A stretch of DNA of 64,000 bases from Channallabes apus (taxonomy: Eukaryota; Chordata; Actinopteri; Siluriformes; Clariidae): assembly GCA_030522415.1 (NCBI GenBank), contig CM060131.1, positions 10,683,203-10,747,202 on the forward strand, read 5' to 3'. The position numbers and the translations under genes were made by a program. Shown here in pieces: positions 1-10,905 of this stretch (position 1 is the stretch's first letter; each line of letters opens with the position of its first letter). The notes beneath the pieces are model-generated. The model was not told the origin of the DNA and did no database searches. It saw nothing but the letters and a program-made list of their open reading frames with translations.

Positions 1-78
1 AGAAAACGATTAGCATCGGGGTTATGCTTGTACTGTGGGGGGAATGACCACCGTATCCGGGACTGCCAGTTGCTAAGG
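1..78 (+). pseudogene. gypsy Gag C-terminal zinc knuckle (partial)
   Basis: The frame starting at base 1 encodes a CCHC knuckle, CLYCGGNDHRIRDC, with Cys, Cys, His and Cys codons between 25 and 66. This is the RNA-binding nucleocapsid motif at the end of Ty3/gypsy Gag. The sequence then runs directly into a CA-rich repeat, so the normal Gag-protease linker is not recognisable. Confidence 0.8.
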
Positions 79-195
79 GGAACACGCACACGCACACACA
101 CACACATACACGCACCCACCACACATTCACCTGCACTTCGTACACACACAAACACACACCACCACACATTCACCTACACACACCCACATTACACG
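79..195 (+). repeat. CA-rich simple sequence in the gag-protease linker
   Basis: Imperfect CACA/CACCA repeats lie between the Gag zinc knuckle and the protease frame. They look like a microsatellite expansion inside the retrotransposon after it died. Confidence 0.75.
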
Positions 196-242
196 CACCA
201 CCTCGTACCCGCCATCCATTTTGTTTAAAAGCACAGTTAACC

Positions 243-1523
243 GTGAATGATTGTGTTTTGTCTGTTTTTCCCTTGATAGATTCCGGGGCGGCTGGTAACT
301 TCATTTCTTCTACCCTCATTTCCTCGCTGCAAGTTCCCGTGTCGAAGCTACCATACCCAATATCTATCAAGGCTCTAGATGGTCGAGATTTGCAACATTC
401 GCCTGTTAAATTAATTACTGCACCCCTCCGGTTAACATTCCCCGGGCACACGGAGGAGCTAAAATTCTATGTGCTACCTCGGTCAGATCATTCCGTCGTG
501 CTAGGTCTCCCATGGCTTAGCGCCCACAACCCCAATTTCGATTGGACTAACTCCCGCGTCATATCATGGTCCCCTCGATGCTCAAAATTTTGTACTCCGC
601 CTACATTGACGGTCCAAACCACCACCATTGAAAGTCCGACTGCCCAAGTAACCACCAACATACCATCAGAGTACATGTGTTTTAAAGATGTGTTTAGTGT
701 TAGGGCAGCTGCACGACTTCCCCCCCACCGTCCGTGGGACTGCGCGATTGAGCTGTTTCCGGGGAAAGCACCTCCTTGCTCGCGGGTTTATCCATTGTCA
801 GTGGCGGAAACCAGAGCAATGGAGGAATACGTGAGTGAGGCACTCCAGCAGGGGCTCATCAGCAGGTCCACGTCCCCCGCCTCGGCAGGCTTTTTTTTTC
901 ATAGAGAAGAAAGGGGGGGGGGCTTATGTCCCTGTATTGATTATAGAGGTCTCAAACTCGACCTCCGCAGCGCATATAACCTCGTTCGTGTGAGTAAAGG
1001 CGATGAATGAAAGATGGCATTTAGCACTACATCTGGGCATTATCAATATAACGTAATGGCATATGGACTGGTAAACGCACCTGCGGTGTTTCAGCGGTTC
1101 ATGAACGACGTGTTTCAGGATATGTTTAACCGTTTCGTTATAATATACCTGGATGATATCCTGGTATATTCACGGTCATATTCCGAGCACGTTATTCATG
1201 TAACTGCTGTCCTTCACCGCCTGCGCAAACACGGGCTCTATATGAAGGCAGAGAAATGCACCTTTCACCAGAGGGAGGTGGCATTCCTCGGCTATCGCAT
1301 AGGGCCACTGGGGGTCGAGATGGAAGCGACCAAAGTCGCCGCGGTACAACAATGGCCGGAACCGACATCAGTTAAGGCGCTACAGAGATTCCTGGGGTTT
1401 GCCAACTTTTATAGGCGGTTCATTCTGGGCTTCAGTATGGTGGCAGCGCCCCTCACATCACTATTAATAGGGAAACCGAAACGCCTTCGCGAGTTCCCAG
1501 TGGAAGCGCGTTTCAATGCCTAA
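243..1523 (+). pseudogene. gypsy protease and reverse transcriptase, broken
   Basis: The aspartic protease shows the catalytic IDSGAAGNFI motif (Asp-Ser-Gly codons from 279). RT follows: the PCIDYRGL block near 935 and DLRSAYNL near 970, then a TGA at about 1008 where the family has Trp (TGG), then the palm with the catalytic YLDD box at 1146-1157 and the thumb. About 35-40 residues that normally separate the IDYRGL and DLRSAYN blocks are missing, so the fingers/palm core is deleted. The T9/G10 homopolymers at 890-921 read as two offsetting frame slips around the FFF...GGG block. The final frame ends at 1523 because of a shift just before RNase H. Confidence 0.88.
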
Positions 1524-3481
1524 AACTCGCTTTCACAACCGCACCTGTATTAAAGTTACCGGACCCAGAGAAGCCCTTTGTAGTCAAGGTCGATGCATCA
1601 GAGGTAGGCGTAGGGGCTGTACTGTCACAACGCCACGGCCACCCCGAGAAACTCCACCCCTGCACTTTCTTTTCTAGGAAACTAACACCTGCCGAACGGA
1701 ATTATGATATCGGTAACAGAGAGCTGCTAGCGTTAGAGGAGTGGAGACACTGGTTGGAGGGGGCGAAACATTCATTCACGGTGCTCACTGATCATAGGAA
1801 TCTGGAGTACCTCCAACGAGCAAAGATGTTAAACTCACGTCAAGCCTGATGGGCGCTCTTCTTCACGCGTTTCCGATTTGTTATTACTTATCGTCCCGGC
1901 TCGAAAAATATAAAAGCGGATGCGCTTTCACGCTATTATCCGTCGCCGGAGCCCATTACAACTCTGGAGCCCATTCTGCCAACATCACTCGTAGTGGCAC
2001 CGATCACGTGGGACATCGAGTCGGAGATAGTTCAGTGGGCGCGGTCCAACCCCGCGCCTAGGAACTGCCCTCCGAATCGAACCTACGTGCCGGAGCCACT
2101 GCGCAAACGAGTGACGATCGCGGCTCATACGAGCCTAGCATCTGGACACCCCAGCGTCTCACGGACACAACACCAACTAGAATCAAAGTTCTGGTGGCCA
2201 AAGATGCGGGAAACCGTGAAGAAAGTAGTTTTGTCTTGCGCAGTGTGTGCGACTACAAAAAACCCACGTAGTCTACCGGTTGGAAAATTAACTCCCCTGC
2301 CAATACCAAACAGACCGTGGCCCAACATCGCCGTGGACTTTGTCAGAGATCTGCCGGTATCGAAAGGGTACACCACAATTCTAGTAGTAGTGGATAGATT
2401 TTCAAAGGGATGCAAGTTCATCCCGTTTCGCTCCCTTCCGTCAGCCCTCCAGGTGGCGGAAACCCTATTCACTTTTGTGTTTCGCTGCTGCGGCATACCA
2501 GAAGATATTGTTTCCGATCGTGGTCCCCAATTCATCGCCAGGGTCTGGAAAGCTTTTTTCCAGAAATTGGGGACCACTGTTTGCCTAATGTCGGGCTATC
2601 ACCCCGAATCTAATGGACAGGCAGAGCGGACTGTCCAAGAACTCGGGAGATATCTTCGGGATTACTGCAGCAGCCGACAGCACGAATGGGCAGACTGTTT
2701 AACCTGGGCGGAATACGCACAAAACTCCCTGCGCCACTCCTCTACCGGCCTAACGCCGTTCCAGTGTGTGCTGGGTTATCAACCCCCACTATGTCCCTGG
2801 GATGCCACTCCCACCGATGTACCCATGGTGGACCAGTGGTTCGAAAGAGCGGAGAAAGTATGGGAAGACGCACACACCAAGGTCTCCCAAGCAGTGCAGC
2901 GTTTCAAAAAACATGCCAATAGGCGGCAAAGGGAAAGTCATCCGCTCCAGGTAGGCGATCGGGTATGGCTCTCGACACGGGACCTCCACCTCAATCTCCC
3001 CTGTAGAAAACTGTCCCACAGGTTCATTGGTCCTTTCCCCATCACCGCACAAATAAACCCAGTGTCATTTAGATTAAAACTTCCTGCACATCTGCGTATC
3101 CATCCTGTCTTCCATATCTCTCTTCTCAGGCCGGTGGTCCGGGGGCCATTAGACGAAGGAGCAGCGGAACCTTCACTCCCCAGGGCTGTGGAGATAGAGG
3201 GTGCCCCAGCGTTTAGGGTCAAGGAACTGCTGGACTCACAGAGGAGAGGGGAGGCTCTGCAATATCTAGTTGAGTCGCCTCGGGTCGCCCCGCCCACCGG
3301 CAGGTCCATCACTCAGGTGAGTCCTCGCTCCCTCCAACAGCACGTAGGGGACGCCCTCGCCTTCCTTCAGAAGCCGGTTCTGGAGGGGGGGGGGGGGTAC
3401 TGTAACATCTGGGCCACCATAGCCTCGGAGAGTAAGATCCAGTTCCCCGGACTACTGAGCCGTCGCTTTGTCTCCCCCTAG
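1520..3481 (+). pseudogene. gypsy RNase H and integrase, one internal stop
   Basis: One frame from 1520 to 3481 carries RNase H (first catalytic Asp in VDASEV near 1590; TDHRN near 1790) and integrase. The frame is cut by TGA at 1847-1849, at a CpG-type CGA-to-TGA site. Integrase has the HHCC zinc domain (about 2126-2265), the DDE core (Asp near 2337, SDRGPQF near 2514, Glu in PESNGQAE near 2604) and the GDRVWL SH3-like C-terminal domain near 2955. A chromodomain start (LQYLVE, near 3260) is recognisable, but the WEGY part is lost. Integrase alone is open from 1994 to 3481. Confidence 0.9.
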
Positions 3482-3811
3482 TGTGTCTGCGTGTGTATGT
3501 CTCTCACTTTATTAAGTAATGAAAATCACCTGTGTATCCTTTTGTGTCTCCCTATTTATACCAGCCGACCCCATAGTCTTTTGTCCGTCCACCATTGTGT
3601 ACGAATGTGTTTTCCCCTGTTGGCTGAGAAAAAGAGAGAGAGAGAGACTCCCGAGTTTCGGAATTTATGTTTGTTTTGGTTGAGTTTCAGAATTTATGTT
3701 TGTTTTGGTTTTTCTGCTTTTTTTAGAGTCCTTTTTGAGTTTTGGAGAAATAAACGAGTTTTGATTTCCAGACCTGCATCTGCGTCTGCCTCCTCATTGT
3801 GAATCATGACA
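3401..3811 (+). repeat. 3' LTR of the gypsy element
   Basis: The LTR begins TGTAACATCT directly after a polypurine tract (TGGAGGGG... at 3381-3397) and ends in TCATGACA, giving the expected TG...CA termini over about 411 bp. An AATAAA poly(A) signal sits at 3749-3754. The 5' partner is outside the window, so target duplication and LTR divergence cannot be read. Confidence 0.82.
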
Positions 3812-4950
3812 TATTGTAAGACATTGTAATCTAATAAGAAGATTTCTGTGCCTTGAGAACAGACCTCTCACTGTGCTTTCTTATGCCTTCTGTGGTAACA
3901 CCTTCTATATCCTGTATCCAGACCAGGAGACATCCAAATGGCTCTTGTCTGCTAGAACCCTTTTGTTTAATCAGGAGAATGCAAATGCATCTCCTCACAT
4001 CTGTCTGTCTCCGGGTACCCTCAGTGACTGACATGTTAATGCCTGGTTCTTTTGATGTTCGGAATGTAGCACCATTTAAATGTGCTCTCTTTGAGAATAA
4101 ACAGAGATCTTCAGACATTATTCCTGCGTGTGTGTGTGTGTTTGTCTCTCCAGGTCGATCAGGCCCGGACCGGTAAGTGTATCAAGGTGCAGCAGACACA
4201 ACAAGAAATAACTCTTCTACTCTTAGCTTAAAACTTAGCTCGGACACACTTCTTCTACATATTAAATTTAACAGAAAGGTATTTAAGGGGCAGAAATTGG
4301 GCAGATCTACTAATGAACTGACAGTAAAAGTTTGCAAAGCGCTAATGATTTTCAGAATCGGCAGAATATTTTTTCTGGTTAGTAAGGAGGTTGGTGCTGG
4401 GTTGTGACAATGTCAATTGAGAAGGAGATGCCAATGCAATGCTTTATGTTGAGATTGTTCAACATAAAGCATTGCATACTGGTCCAATTCTTAGGAAAGC
4501 ATTTCCATATACTGTAGTGGGCCTGTTTCTAAAGAGCTTTTCTTAAATTCCTATGCAATCTGTAAGGATGTAGTTTGAGGATGCAGATATTTACACATTT
4601 AATTAAGACAGTATTGAGAAACCAGCCAAACCTGGGTATTTTAGCTCAGAAAAAGTAAACAGACAAGGGTCATGCAAACCATACAGACAAGGATCAGGGT
4701 GAATCATAATCTAAGTATGGGCACAGAATCTAAACCAGAACCACAATTTAGCATAAATAAACAAATAAATACATGCTTAGGAATGTTTCTGATTGGCAGA
4801 AAATACACAGCGCGTTGCTTTGCAGTGTGGGAGTAGACAAAGTGTCCTTGTACACTGTGTGAGAGGGACAAATGTAATTGGGCACAGGTGATGGCAATTA
4901 GTATTCAGATGAGCAGGAGTGTATGTATGTGATGGGAGTTCATGACAGTC
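3812..4950. other. Spacer with possible LTR-like sequence
   Basis: No coding region is recognised. The segment 3815-4155 starts TGTAAGACAT and holds AATAAA near 4096, followed by a GT-rich stretch (4129-4150). That arrangement resembles a poly(A) site in a solo LTR, but no matching end or target duplication is visible. A perfect hairpin at 4434-4477 is listed separately. Confidence 0.3.
4434..4477. repeat. Perfect 19-bp hairpin
   Basis: Bases 4434-4452 (ATGCAATGCTTTATGTTGA) are exactly inverted at 4459-4477 with a 6-nt loop. No family was recognised; it could be the end pair of a very small foldback element or a cruciform-forming site. Confidence 0.8.
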
Positions 4951-5167
4951 CTGGGGGGTGTTCCAGAAAGCTTGGTTAACTTACCATTTGGTTAATCTTA
5001 ACCTCTGGGTTGATTAACCCCAAACCCGCATACCGAGAGTATGTCGGTTCCAAAACACCTAATAAGATTTAGTTTAATCAACCCCCTACTGGTTACCCAG
5101 AGTTAATGCGCGTGCACGGTGCCTACATAAAGACATTTTCAATGGATCGCGGATTTCACGAGTTATA

Positions 5168-6726
5168 ATGGAACTTCCAAGTGAAATAAAGAGAGCGGCA
5201 TACTTCACGGAGGCGGAGTTGGAGGTTTTAATGCTCGCTTTTGAAGAATTAAAGCCTATAATCCAGAAAAAAGCAATACGGCTGCATCGGCTAAACAAAG
5301 AGAGTTGGCTTGGCAAAAAATAACGGACAGAGTAAATGCGTGAGTATATTAAATTTAATTATAATGCTAAATATTTATAATTAATTAAAACACCCCTTCC
5401 GCATCCTTTTGACTGTTAAATCACTATGATAGCATTTACTTTTCTAGCCATTGATTTCTTTAGGTTAAAATACCAGTGTATATTGACTAGGAATATATGG
5501 TTTCTTATTTAATAAGTTGTAATCCATCTGGAGCCAAAAGAACTTTGAGCCAAGTCAAAATGAAACACAAGAACATTCTGCAAAAAGGTAATATTTGATA
5601 ACACATTAACTGAACAATTTATTAAACACGGTTTAGTATATTCTTTCTGTCATAGAAAGAAGGCTGAAGCCCGTCTAACTGGCGGGGGCCCAGCACCAAC
5701 TCCCCTCACCCCATCTGAGGAGCTGGCTCTGTCCCTTAATAAAGGGCCACCAGTGGTTGCTGGCATTCCAGGGGGCACATCACACACACCATGCACCACA
5801 AGTAACATGGTGAAATGTAAGTTTACCACTATGATTTGATTTCATTATATGATTGAATAAATTTCTATCTCTGTCACTTAAAGGCTTTTGAACATGCTTA
5901 CCGTTTTTATGCAGGCTTACTTTATTTAACTGCATATGATTATGCTACTGTGACTTTTTTTTTATTAGTTGTATTACTTTGACAAGGTTTTTTTTCCTGC
6001 ATTATTGCTTTGTCTTTGATAAAATTGAGAATTTTATGGGTTGTATTTTCTTATAGATACAGATGGAGGGATTGTATTATTGGACCCTGCAGAAATGACA
6101 GTCTGTCAGTTGTGTTTTGTTGTCAGGTACTTTTAGATCTTTATTTTTTGTCTTTTTGCCTGATAATGTATACTTGTATATTTCCACTGAAGGATGACGA
6201 TGAAGAGACCATATCTGCTGTGACAGACGTGGACAATGCTGGAAGATCCACTGAGGTATGATGCATACCATTATAATGCATGCCCCCTTTTTCATTACAG
6301 TAACAGGCAATGTTCTTTCACAGTATATACCTGGGGATTTACCAACAGATGAGGGTCCTTCAATCTCAGTTCATGATCTAAGAAGTGTAAGAATTTGTGC
6401 AGTTGTCCAGATTTAAATTTTATTGTCTGACAGAATGCCATTTATGTAATTATTTTTGCCTTCCTAGTTGCCCGCAAAGGAGCTGTATAAGGTCCATCTT
6501 CAAAAACAAATAAGAAAAAGTGACATGGAGATGGACCTTATACAGTACAGCTTCAAATTAAAAAGGCTACTCTAGAAATGGAATTACTGGAGCATCGCCT
6601 TAAGGTGAGAACTTGTGTAAATATGAATCTGTTGCATGTTAAAAGTGTTGTGTATATAAAGCAATGTATTAACACCACATTTTATTTAATTTTACTTTCA
6701 TTGTTTTTCAGGAAATAAAGAAATGA
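5168..6726 (+). pseudogene. Harbinger Myb/SANT-like accessory protein, 8 exons
   Basis: Exons read by consensus splice sites and by comparison with the second copy: 5168-5339 (ATG; Myb/SANT-like helix block, AYFTEAELEVLMLAFEE), 5517-5587, about 5653-5816 (Pro/Gly-rich linker), about 6057-6126, 6193-6255, 6324-6386, 6468-6604 (charged, coiled-coil-like) and 6712-6726 (stop). Exons 5 and 6 are each exactly 63 nt and in phase 0. The protein resembles the NAIF1-type Myb partner of Harbinger transposase. Lesions: a small indel in exon 1 near 5265 relative to copy 2, a damaged exon-3 acceptor (also bad in copy 2) and an indel in exon 7. The exon-4 limits are uncertain. Confidence 0.75.
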
Positions 6727-6757
6727 ACCACAGTGAACAGCAGACCAATAAAAAAAT

Positions 6758-8062
6758 TTAATAAAAGAAACTTTGACAAATCCTGTCTCTCAAAAGTTTT
6801 CCATCTCTATGTGCACAAATTTGTAGAGGTTCCTCTACGCTATCCTCTTCGATATAAGGAGGGTGGCTCTCTCCTCTTATCGTGGCAGTGTTGTGAAGCA
6901 CAACACAAGCCATTATGATGTCGCATGCCCTCTCTGGACTGACCCGGAGTCCACGCAGACACTGAAACCTTGACTTTAGGATTCCTATGGTCATCTCCAC
7001 CTTGGCCCGTGTTCGGCGGTGAGCCAGGTTAAAGCGTGTCTGTGGTCCAGGTTCAGGGTAGGGTATCATTAAATAGGGCAGACAAGTGTATCCTCTGTCC
7101 CCCAGCAAGTAACCATTGAACTGTCCTGTAATGATTCAAGTGTCCTGTAATGTTTCAAGTGTACAATGCAATTTTGTAAAAATTAAAATGCATAACGCAA
7201 AACATACCCTGCTGAAATGTCTGGCATAATGATGACTCCCGGAAAATTCTGGCATCATGCACAGATTCTGGCCATTTGGCCTCAACATTAGTAATAATGT
7301 GGGTTGCCTCACATATTACCTATTTAGTGGAAAAAAGTAATGAGTTTAATGATTCTAACAAGGCAAAAAATTAAGGACACAAAATTAAGTTGTTACCTGT
7401 ACATTGATGCTATGAATAGATTTCCTATTAACAGTCTCCCTCATTTATTGAAGGAGCTTTAATAGGAATGTGGGTGCCATCAATGCACCCAATTACATTT
7501 GGAAACCCTGAAATACAAAGGCATATATGCAAGGACCAAGTGTGTGTATGCAGGATGAATACATGTATATAAATAGTATATCTACATATTAAATGTGCGT
7601 CATAGATTTTACTACAAAGGACAAACCTGCCACTCTGTGGAACTCCTCTTTAATAATGTGGAGAGATTTATGGCCAGGGACCTGCTGTACACATGAGTGT
7701 AAAAAGTGCTTAAGTGCCAGACATACTGTACGAACGGCTCTACACACAGTTGCCTTTCCCACATTCTCTGCATCTCCCACATTGTACAGAAAATGCCCTG
7801 ACGCAAAAAACCGAAGTGCTATGTACAGAATATTTTCTGTGCTAAGCGCAGACCTGCGGTTTGTGACATGTACAATATGCGGTTTCAGGTGATGTGTTAA
7901 GTAAATTAACGATTCCCTTGAAAACCGATAACGCTCTTTTAAATAATCATTCGGAAATGAAAACACATCAATACGCGGTCTTATAACTCTCTCCCGGCGA
8001 AAAAAACCGCGTATAATCTGTGCCTCCACGTCCACAGGATCCTCATCAAAAGGGCGCGGCAT
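6758..8062 (-). pseudogene. HARBI1-like Harbinger transposase, 4 exons
   Basis: Minus-strand exons: 8062-7627 (ATG; helical N-terminus), 7507-7397, 7319-7208 and 7125-6758, with GT/AG junctions that keep codon phase. The sum is about 1,027 nt, close to the roughly 350-aa HARBI1 family. DDE residues are visible in CIDGTHI (exon 2), SVHDARIF (exon 3) and AKVEMTIGILKSRF (exon 4); LLGDRGY in exon 4 is a family hallmark. Exon 2 lacks two bases near 7430 that copy 2 retains, which shifts the frame to an early stop, so this copy should not make full transposase. Exons 1, 3 and 4 are open. Confidence 0.88.
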
Positions 8063-8265
8063 GCTCACTAAGCTTCTGGAACAAACTTACCCTGGAACAT
8101 AACCTGTTACCGAGCAGGTTATCTTCAGAGAGTAAGTTGCTATGGTTACATACATACCCAGAAAGTTACCTCCGTTTTTGGAACCGGAAGTTGAGGTTAT
8201 CCACTAACTTACCCTCAAACTTATCCGGGTATGTCACATAACCTGCTTTCTGGAACACCCCCCTG

Positions 8266-9066
8266 TTTGAAGGCCATGTTGTGTTCTGGGAAGTGTCCTG
8301 GGATGCTCAATTCCTGCATGTTCCCGACAACTTATATAGAGTGATATGGATATTATCTGTTGAACATCACCCAATTATTCTATAGAAATGAATAAAACAA
8401 TATATATTAGCCTGCTGTAAATGTGATTCAACTAATTCATATAATATATCACAATATCATGTACATTCTGCCATGCATTGTTTCTTTGTATTAATTATTG
8501 TATTTGTTAAGCTTTGGCTCATACCAGATCTACAAATCAGATGCTGTGGTTATTATTTTTTTGGTCTTGCATAGGAAGTACAAAGTAAATGGATGGCATT
8601 GCATTATATAAGACAATCAAATTAAGTTTTTTGTCCAGCTGGTCAATTCAGCATTCTGAGACCGTTTTTGTTACTCCACGTTGAAAATGGATAAGAGGTA
8701 AAAATAAAATAAAATTGGGTGATTTGAGTTTGTGTGATGTGGACACATGAGACACGCACATGTCTTTTCTCTTACATCCTTTCCATTCTGAAAATTGTAT
8801 TTTCATTTACTTTCATTACTGCTTTAGCTGAGAAAAAGCTGTAAAAAATCATATGTGATCTAGCTGACCTAAAGTTGTTGTCAGAGCTGTTATAATCCAA
8901 GCAAGTGTGTGCTCTAAAAAGGAATAGAAAAGTCCATGAAGAAATTGTGGAGACATTTGTGTAAAATAGGGAAGAGTGCCAAGGTCTTATTACAAGCTTT
9001 GTTATATGTTAAAAAGAATTGAAAGCTCGGATCAAGAAAAGTTTCTCTTTTGCGTAAATGTAGAAA

Positions 9067-9142
<76 letters not shown>

Positions 9143-9383
9143 TGACTGACAGAAACACTCCCCCTTATGCATGCAAATTTGGTGCTACACTCTGTCGATT
9201 TCATTTGTATTCAGAGTTGTTGTGACTTCTGAAAGTAGGCCATGCTATAACTCACCCGAAAGTCTCAGCTCCTCACTTTCTTTTTCTTCTTCCTGAACTG
9301 TGCTGAAGAAAACAGAGGAATAGAGAATAAGCTGCATACCAAGACATGATGATCAAAAGTTTAATTTGTTGTATTTCTGCAAA
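8266..9383. other. Spacer without recognised gene
   Basis: AT-rich sequence with no convincing coding signal or transposon end, apart from the (CA)n tract at 9069-9139. Short open frames across the CA tract are repeat artefacts. Confidence 0.5.
9069..9139. repeat. (CA)n microsatellite
   Basis: An uninterrupted dinucleotide tract of about 70 bp, likely length-polymorphic. Confidence 0.97.
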
Positions 9384-9776
9384 TTAAAAAATCTGATTCT
9401 TTATGGGTTTATGTGCATAAGCCAGTCTTCTTCTTTGTCTTTCGGCTGTTACCTTTCGGGGGTGACCACAGCGAATCATCTGCCTCCAACTAACCCTATC
9501 CTCTGCATCCTCTTCTCTCACACCAACTAACTTCATGTCCTCTTTCACTGCATCCATAAATCTCCTCTTTGGTCTTCCTCTAGACCTCCTGCCTGGCAGT
9601 TCCAACCTCAGCATCCTTCTACCGATATATTCACAATCTCTCCTCTGAACATGTCCAAACCACCTCAATCTGGCCTTTCTGACTTTATCTCCAAAACATC
9701 TAACATGAGTTGTCCCTCTGATGGACTCATTCTTTATCCTATCCATCCTTGTCACTCCCAAGGAGAACCTCAACAT
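9384..9776 (-). pseudogene. C-terminus of an RTE-like non-LTR retrotransposon protein
   Basis: The minus-strand frame encodes a basic segment with LRWFGHVQRRD, GRRSRGRPKRRFMDAVKEDM and a final SWRQMIRCGHPRK block. This is the hallmark C-terminal tail of a LINE protein family widespread in fish; RTE is my best clade guess. RT palm motifs are absent, so the copy is strongly 5' truncated. The frame is open through 393 nt. Similarity seems to continue a little beyond 9776, where the frame breaks. Confidence 0.7.
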
Positions 9777-9829
9777 CTTCAGCTCTGCTACCTCTAGCTC
9801 TGGCTCCTGTCTTTTCTTCAGCGCTTATG

Positions 9830-10540
9830 TGAGTAATTCCAACAAAGCCCAATATTTTAATATAAAACATGAAATTCGTTAAACGTCATTTTTGGATTTT
9901 TACTCATTTTGGTAAATTATTATTCTCTGACATACAAGGTCGTCTATAACAAAACCAGTAATTTAAAAAACACCACTTCATTAATTTGTTTTAGAAGCTT
10001 TGAAGTTCCATGCAAAAGCTTAACAAGCCAATGGCAAGTTAAATGTCAAGCTAGTGCACTAGTTTGTACAAATAGGGTACACTTGTTCCACACTCCATGT
10101 AGTGTCCTTGATTAGGAGTTACAGATGGTTTTGGGATTCAACTTCAGGTTAGAAGCTGGTCAGTTTTTCAGGCTATCTTAGGTGTAAATCAAACAACACA
10201 GTTAGTGCAATGAATGATTGTAAAACACTGAGGGCTTGGAGTGATACATATAGTTAAATGTCCAAGTGCTGTTACAGTTTATTATCACCCCTCGTTGAAA
10301 TCCTCTCATCCAATCAGGTTACTCAGTTGGAACTAATATTGTACATTCTGTTATGTAATTTAATAATCAAACCACCATTTGCATCATTACTTTACCAATA
10401 TTATATTCCTAAAAAAAGCTGTTCTTATAGAGGTTCATATAACTAGTATGTTTTTTTTTTTTTTTTTTTAGAGAGAGAATTTTAGGACATATTCACAATA
10501 ACATGTTTGTAAACAACAATATGAGCTATTATGTAGTATA
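9830..10540. other. Spacer without recognised gene
   Basis: AT-rich; a poly(T) run lies near 10450-10470. Short frames here lack any family motif. Confidence 0.45.
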
Positions 10541-10545
10541 TGATT

Positions 10546-10905
10546 TACTCACTCACTCATCGGCTCTACTGCTTTATCCTGTATACAGGGTCATGGGGGG
10601 GGGGGCATGGAGCGTATCCCAGGAGACCTAGGGAACAAGGCAGGCTACATGCTGGATGGGGTGCCAGTCCATTGCATGGATTGGCACACACAAATAAAAA
10701 ATATGGGCAATTTGGAAATGGCAATTAACCTAATCTGAATGTCTTTGAATGGTGGGAGGAAACCACTACCTGGAAGAAACCCACCAAGGACGGGGAGAAC
10801 ATGCAAACATTATGCGCAAATACCTGAGGCAGAAATCAAACCTGAACCCTGAAACTTCAAGGCCACAATGCTTAACACAAAGCCACAGTGCCACTCATAT
10901 AATGC
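10546..10905 (-). repeat. Degenerate tRNA-derived SINE, family A
   Basis: This matches, in reverse, the well-preserved SINE at 28,305-28,694: shared blocks include GGAGCGTATCCCAGGAGACC, GGGAGGAAACC and GGGGAGAACATGCAAAC. The tRNA-like head at the right end is largely decayed. It is one of six recognisable copies or fragments in the window. Confidence 0.8.

Larger units (their letters stand above)
1..3811 (+). mobile_element. Ty3/gypsy LTR retrotransposon, 5' truncated by the window
   Basis: The order gag zinc knuckle, protease, reverse transcriptase (RT), RNase H, integrase, G-rich polypurine tract and LTR is that of a vertebrate Ty3/gypsy element. The 5' LTR and most of gag lie before base 1. 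The reading frame is broken by two TGA codons (about 1008 and 1847), a frame change near 1520 and a deletion inside RT, so the copy is dead. The two other gypsy copies in this window (37,081-40,310 and 47,925-51,806) are on the minus strand and belong to a different family. Confidence 0.93.
4954..8262 (+). mobile_element. PIF/Harbinger DNA transposon, copy 1 (two genes)
   Basis: Ends are GGGGGTGTTCCAGAAAGC at the left and its exact inverse at the right (18-bp TIR). The flanking trinucleotide CTG is present at 4951-4953 and 8263-8265, a CWG target duplication as known for fish Harbinger3-type elements. Inside are a Myb/SANT-like gene on + and a HARBI1-like transposase gene on -, converging with only 31 bp between their stop codons. 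In Harbinger biology the Myb-like protein carries the transposase to the nucleus and to the transposon ends. Both genes carry small lesions here. A same-orientation second copy lies at about 22,932-26,229. Confidence 0.93.

Noticed and set aside
3491..3802. Open frame of 103 codons
   Set aside because: It lies inside the gypsy 3' LTR and reflects LTR sequence, not a protein gene.
6010..6310. Overlapping frames on both strands
   Set aside because: They run across introns and exons of the Harbinger Myb-like gene; the spliced model explains the conserved parts better.
8914..9204. Minus-strand open frame with a long Cys-Val repeat
   Set aside because: It is a translation of the (CA)n microsatellite with unrelated flanks.
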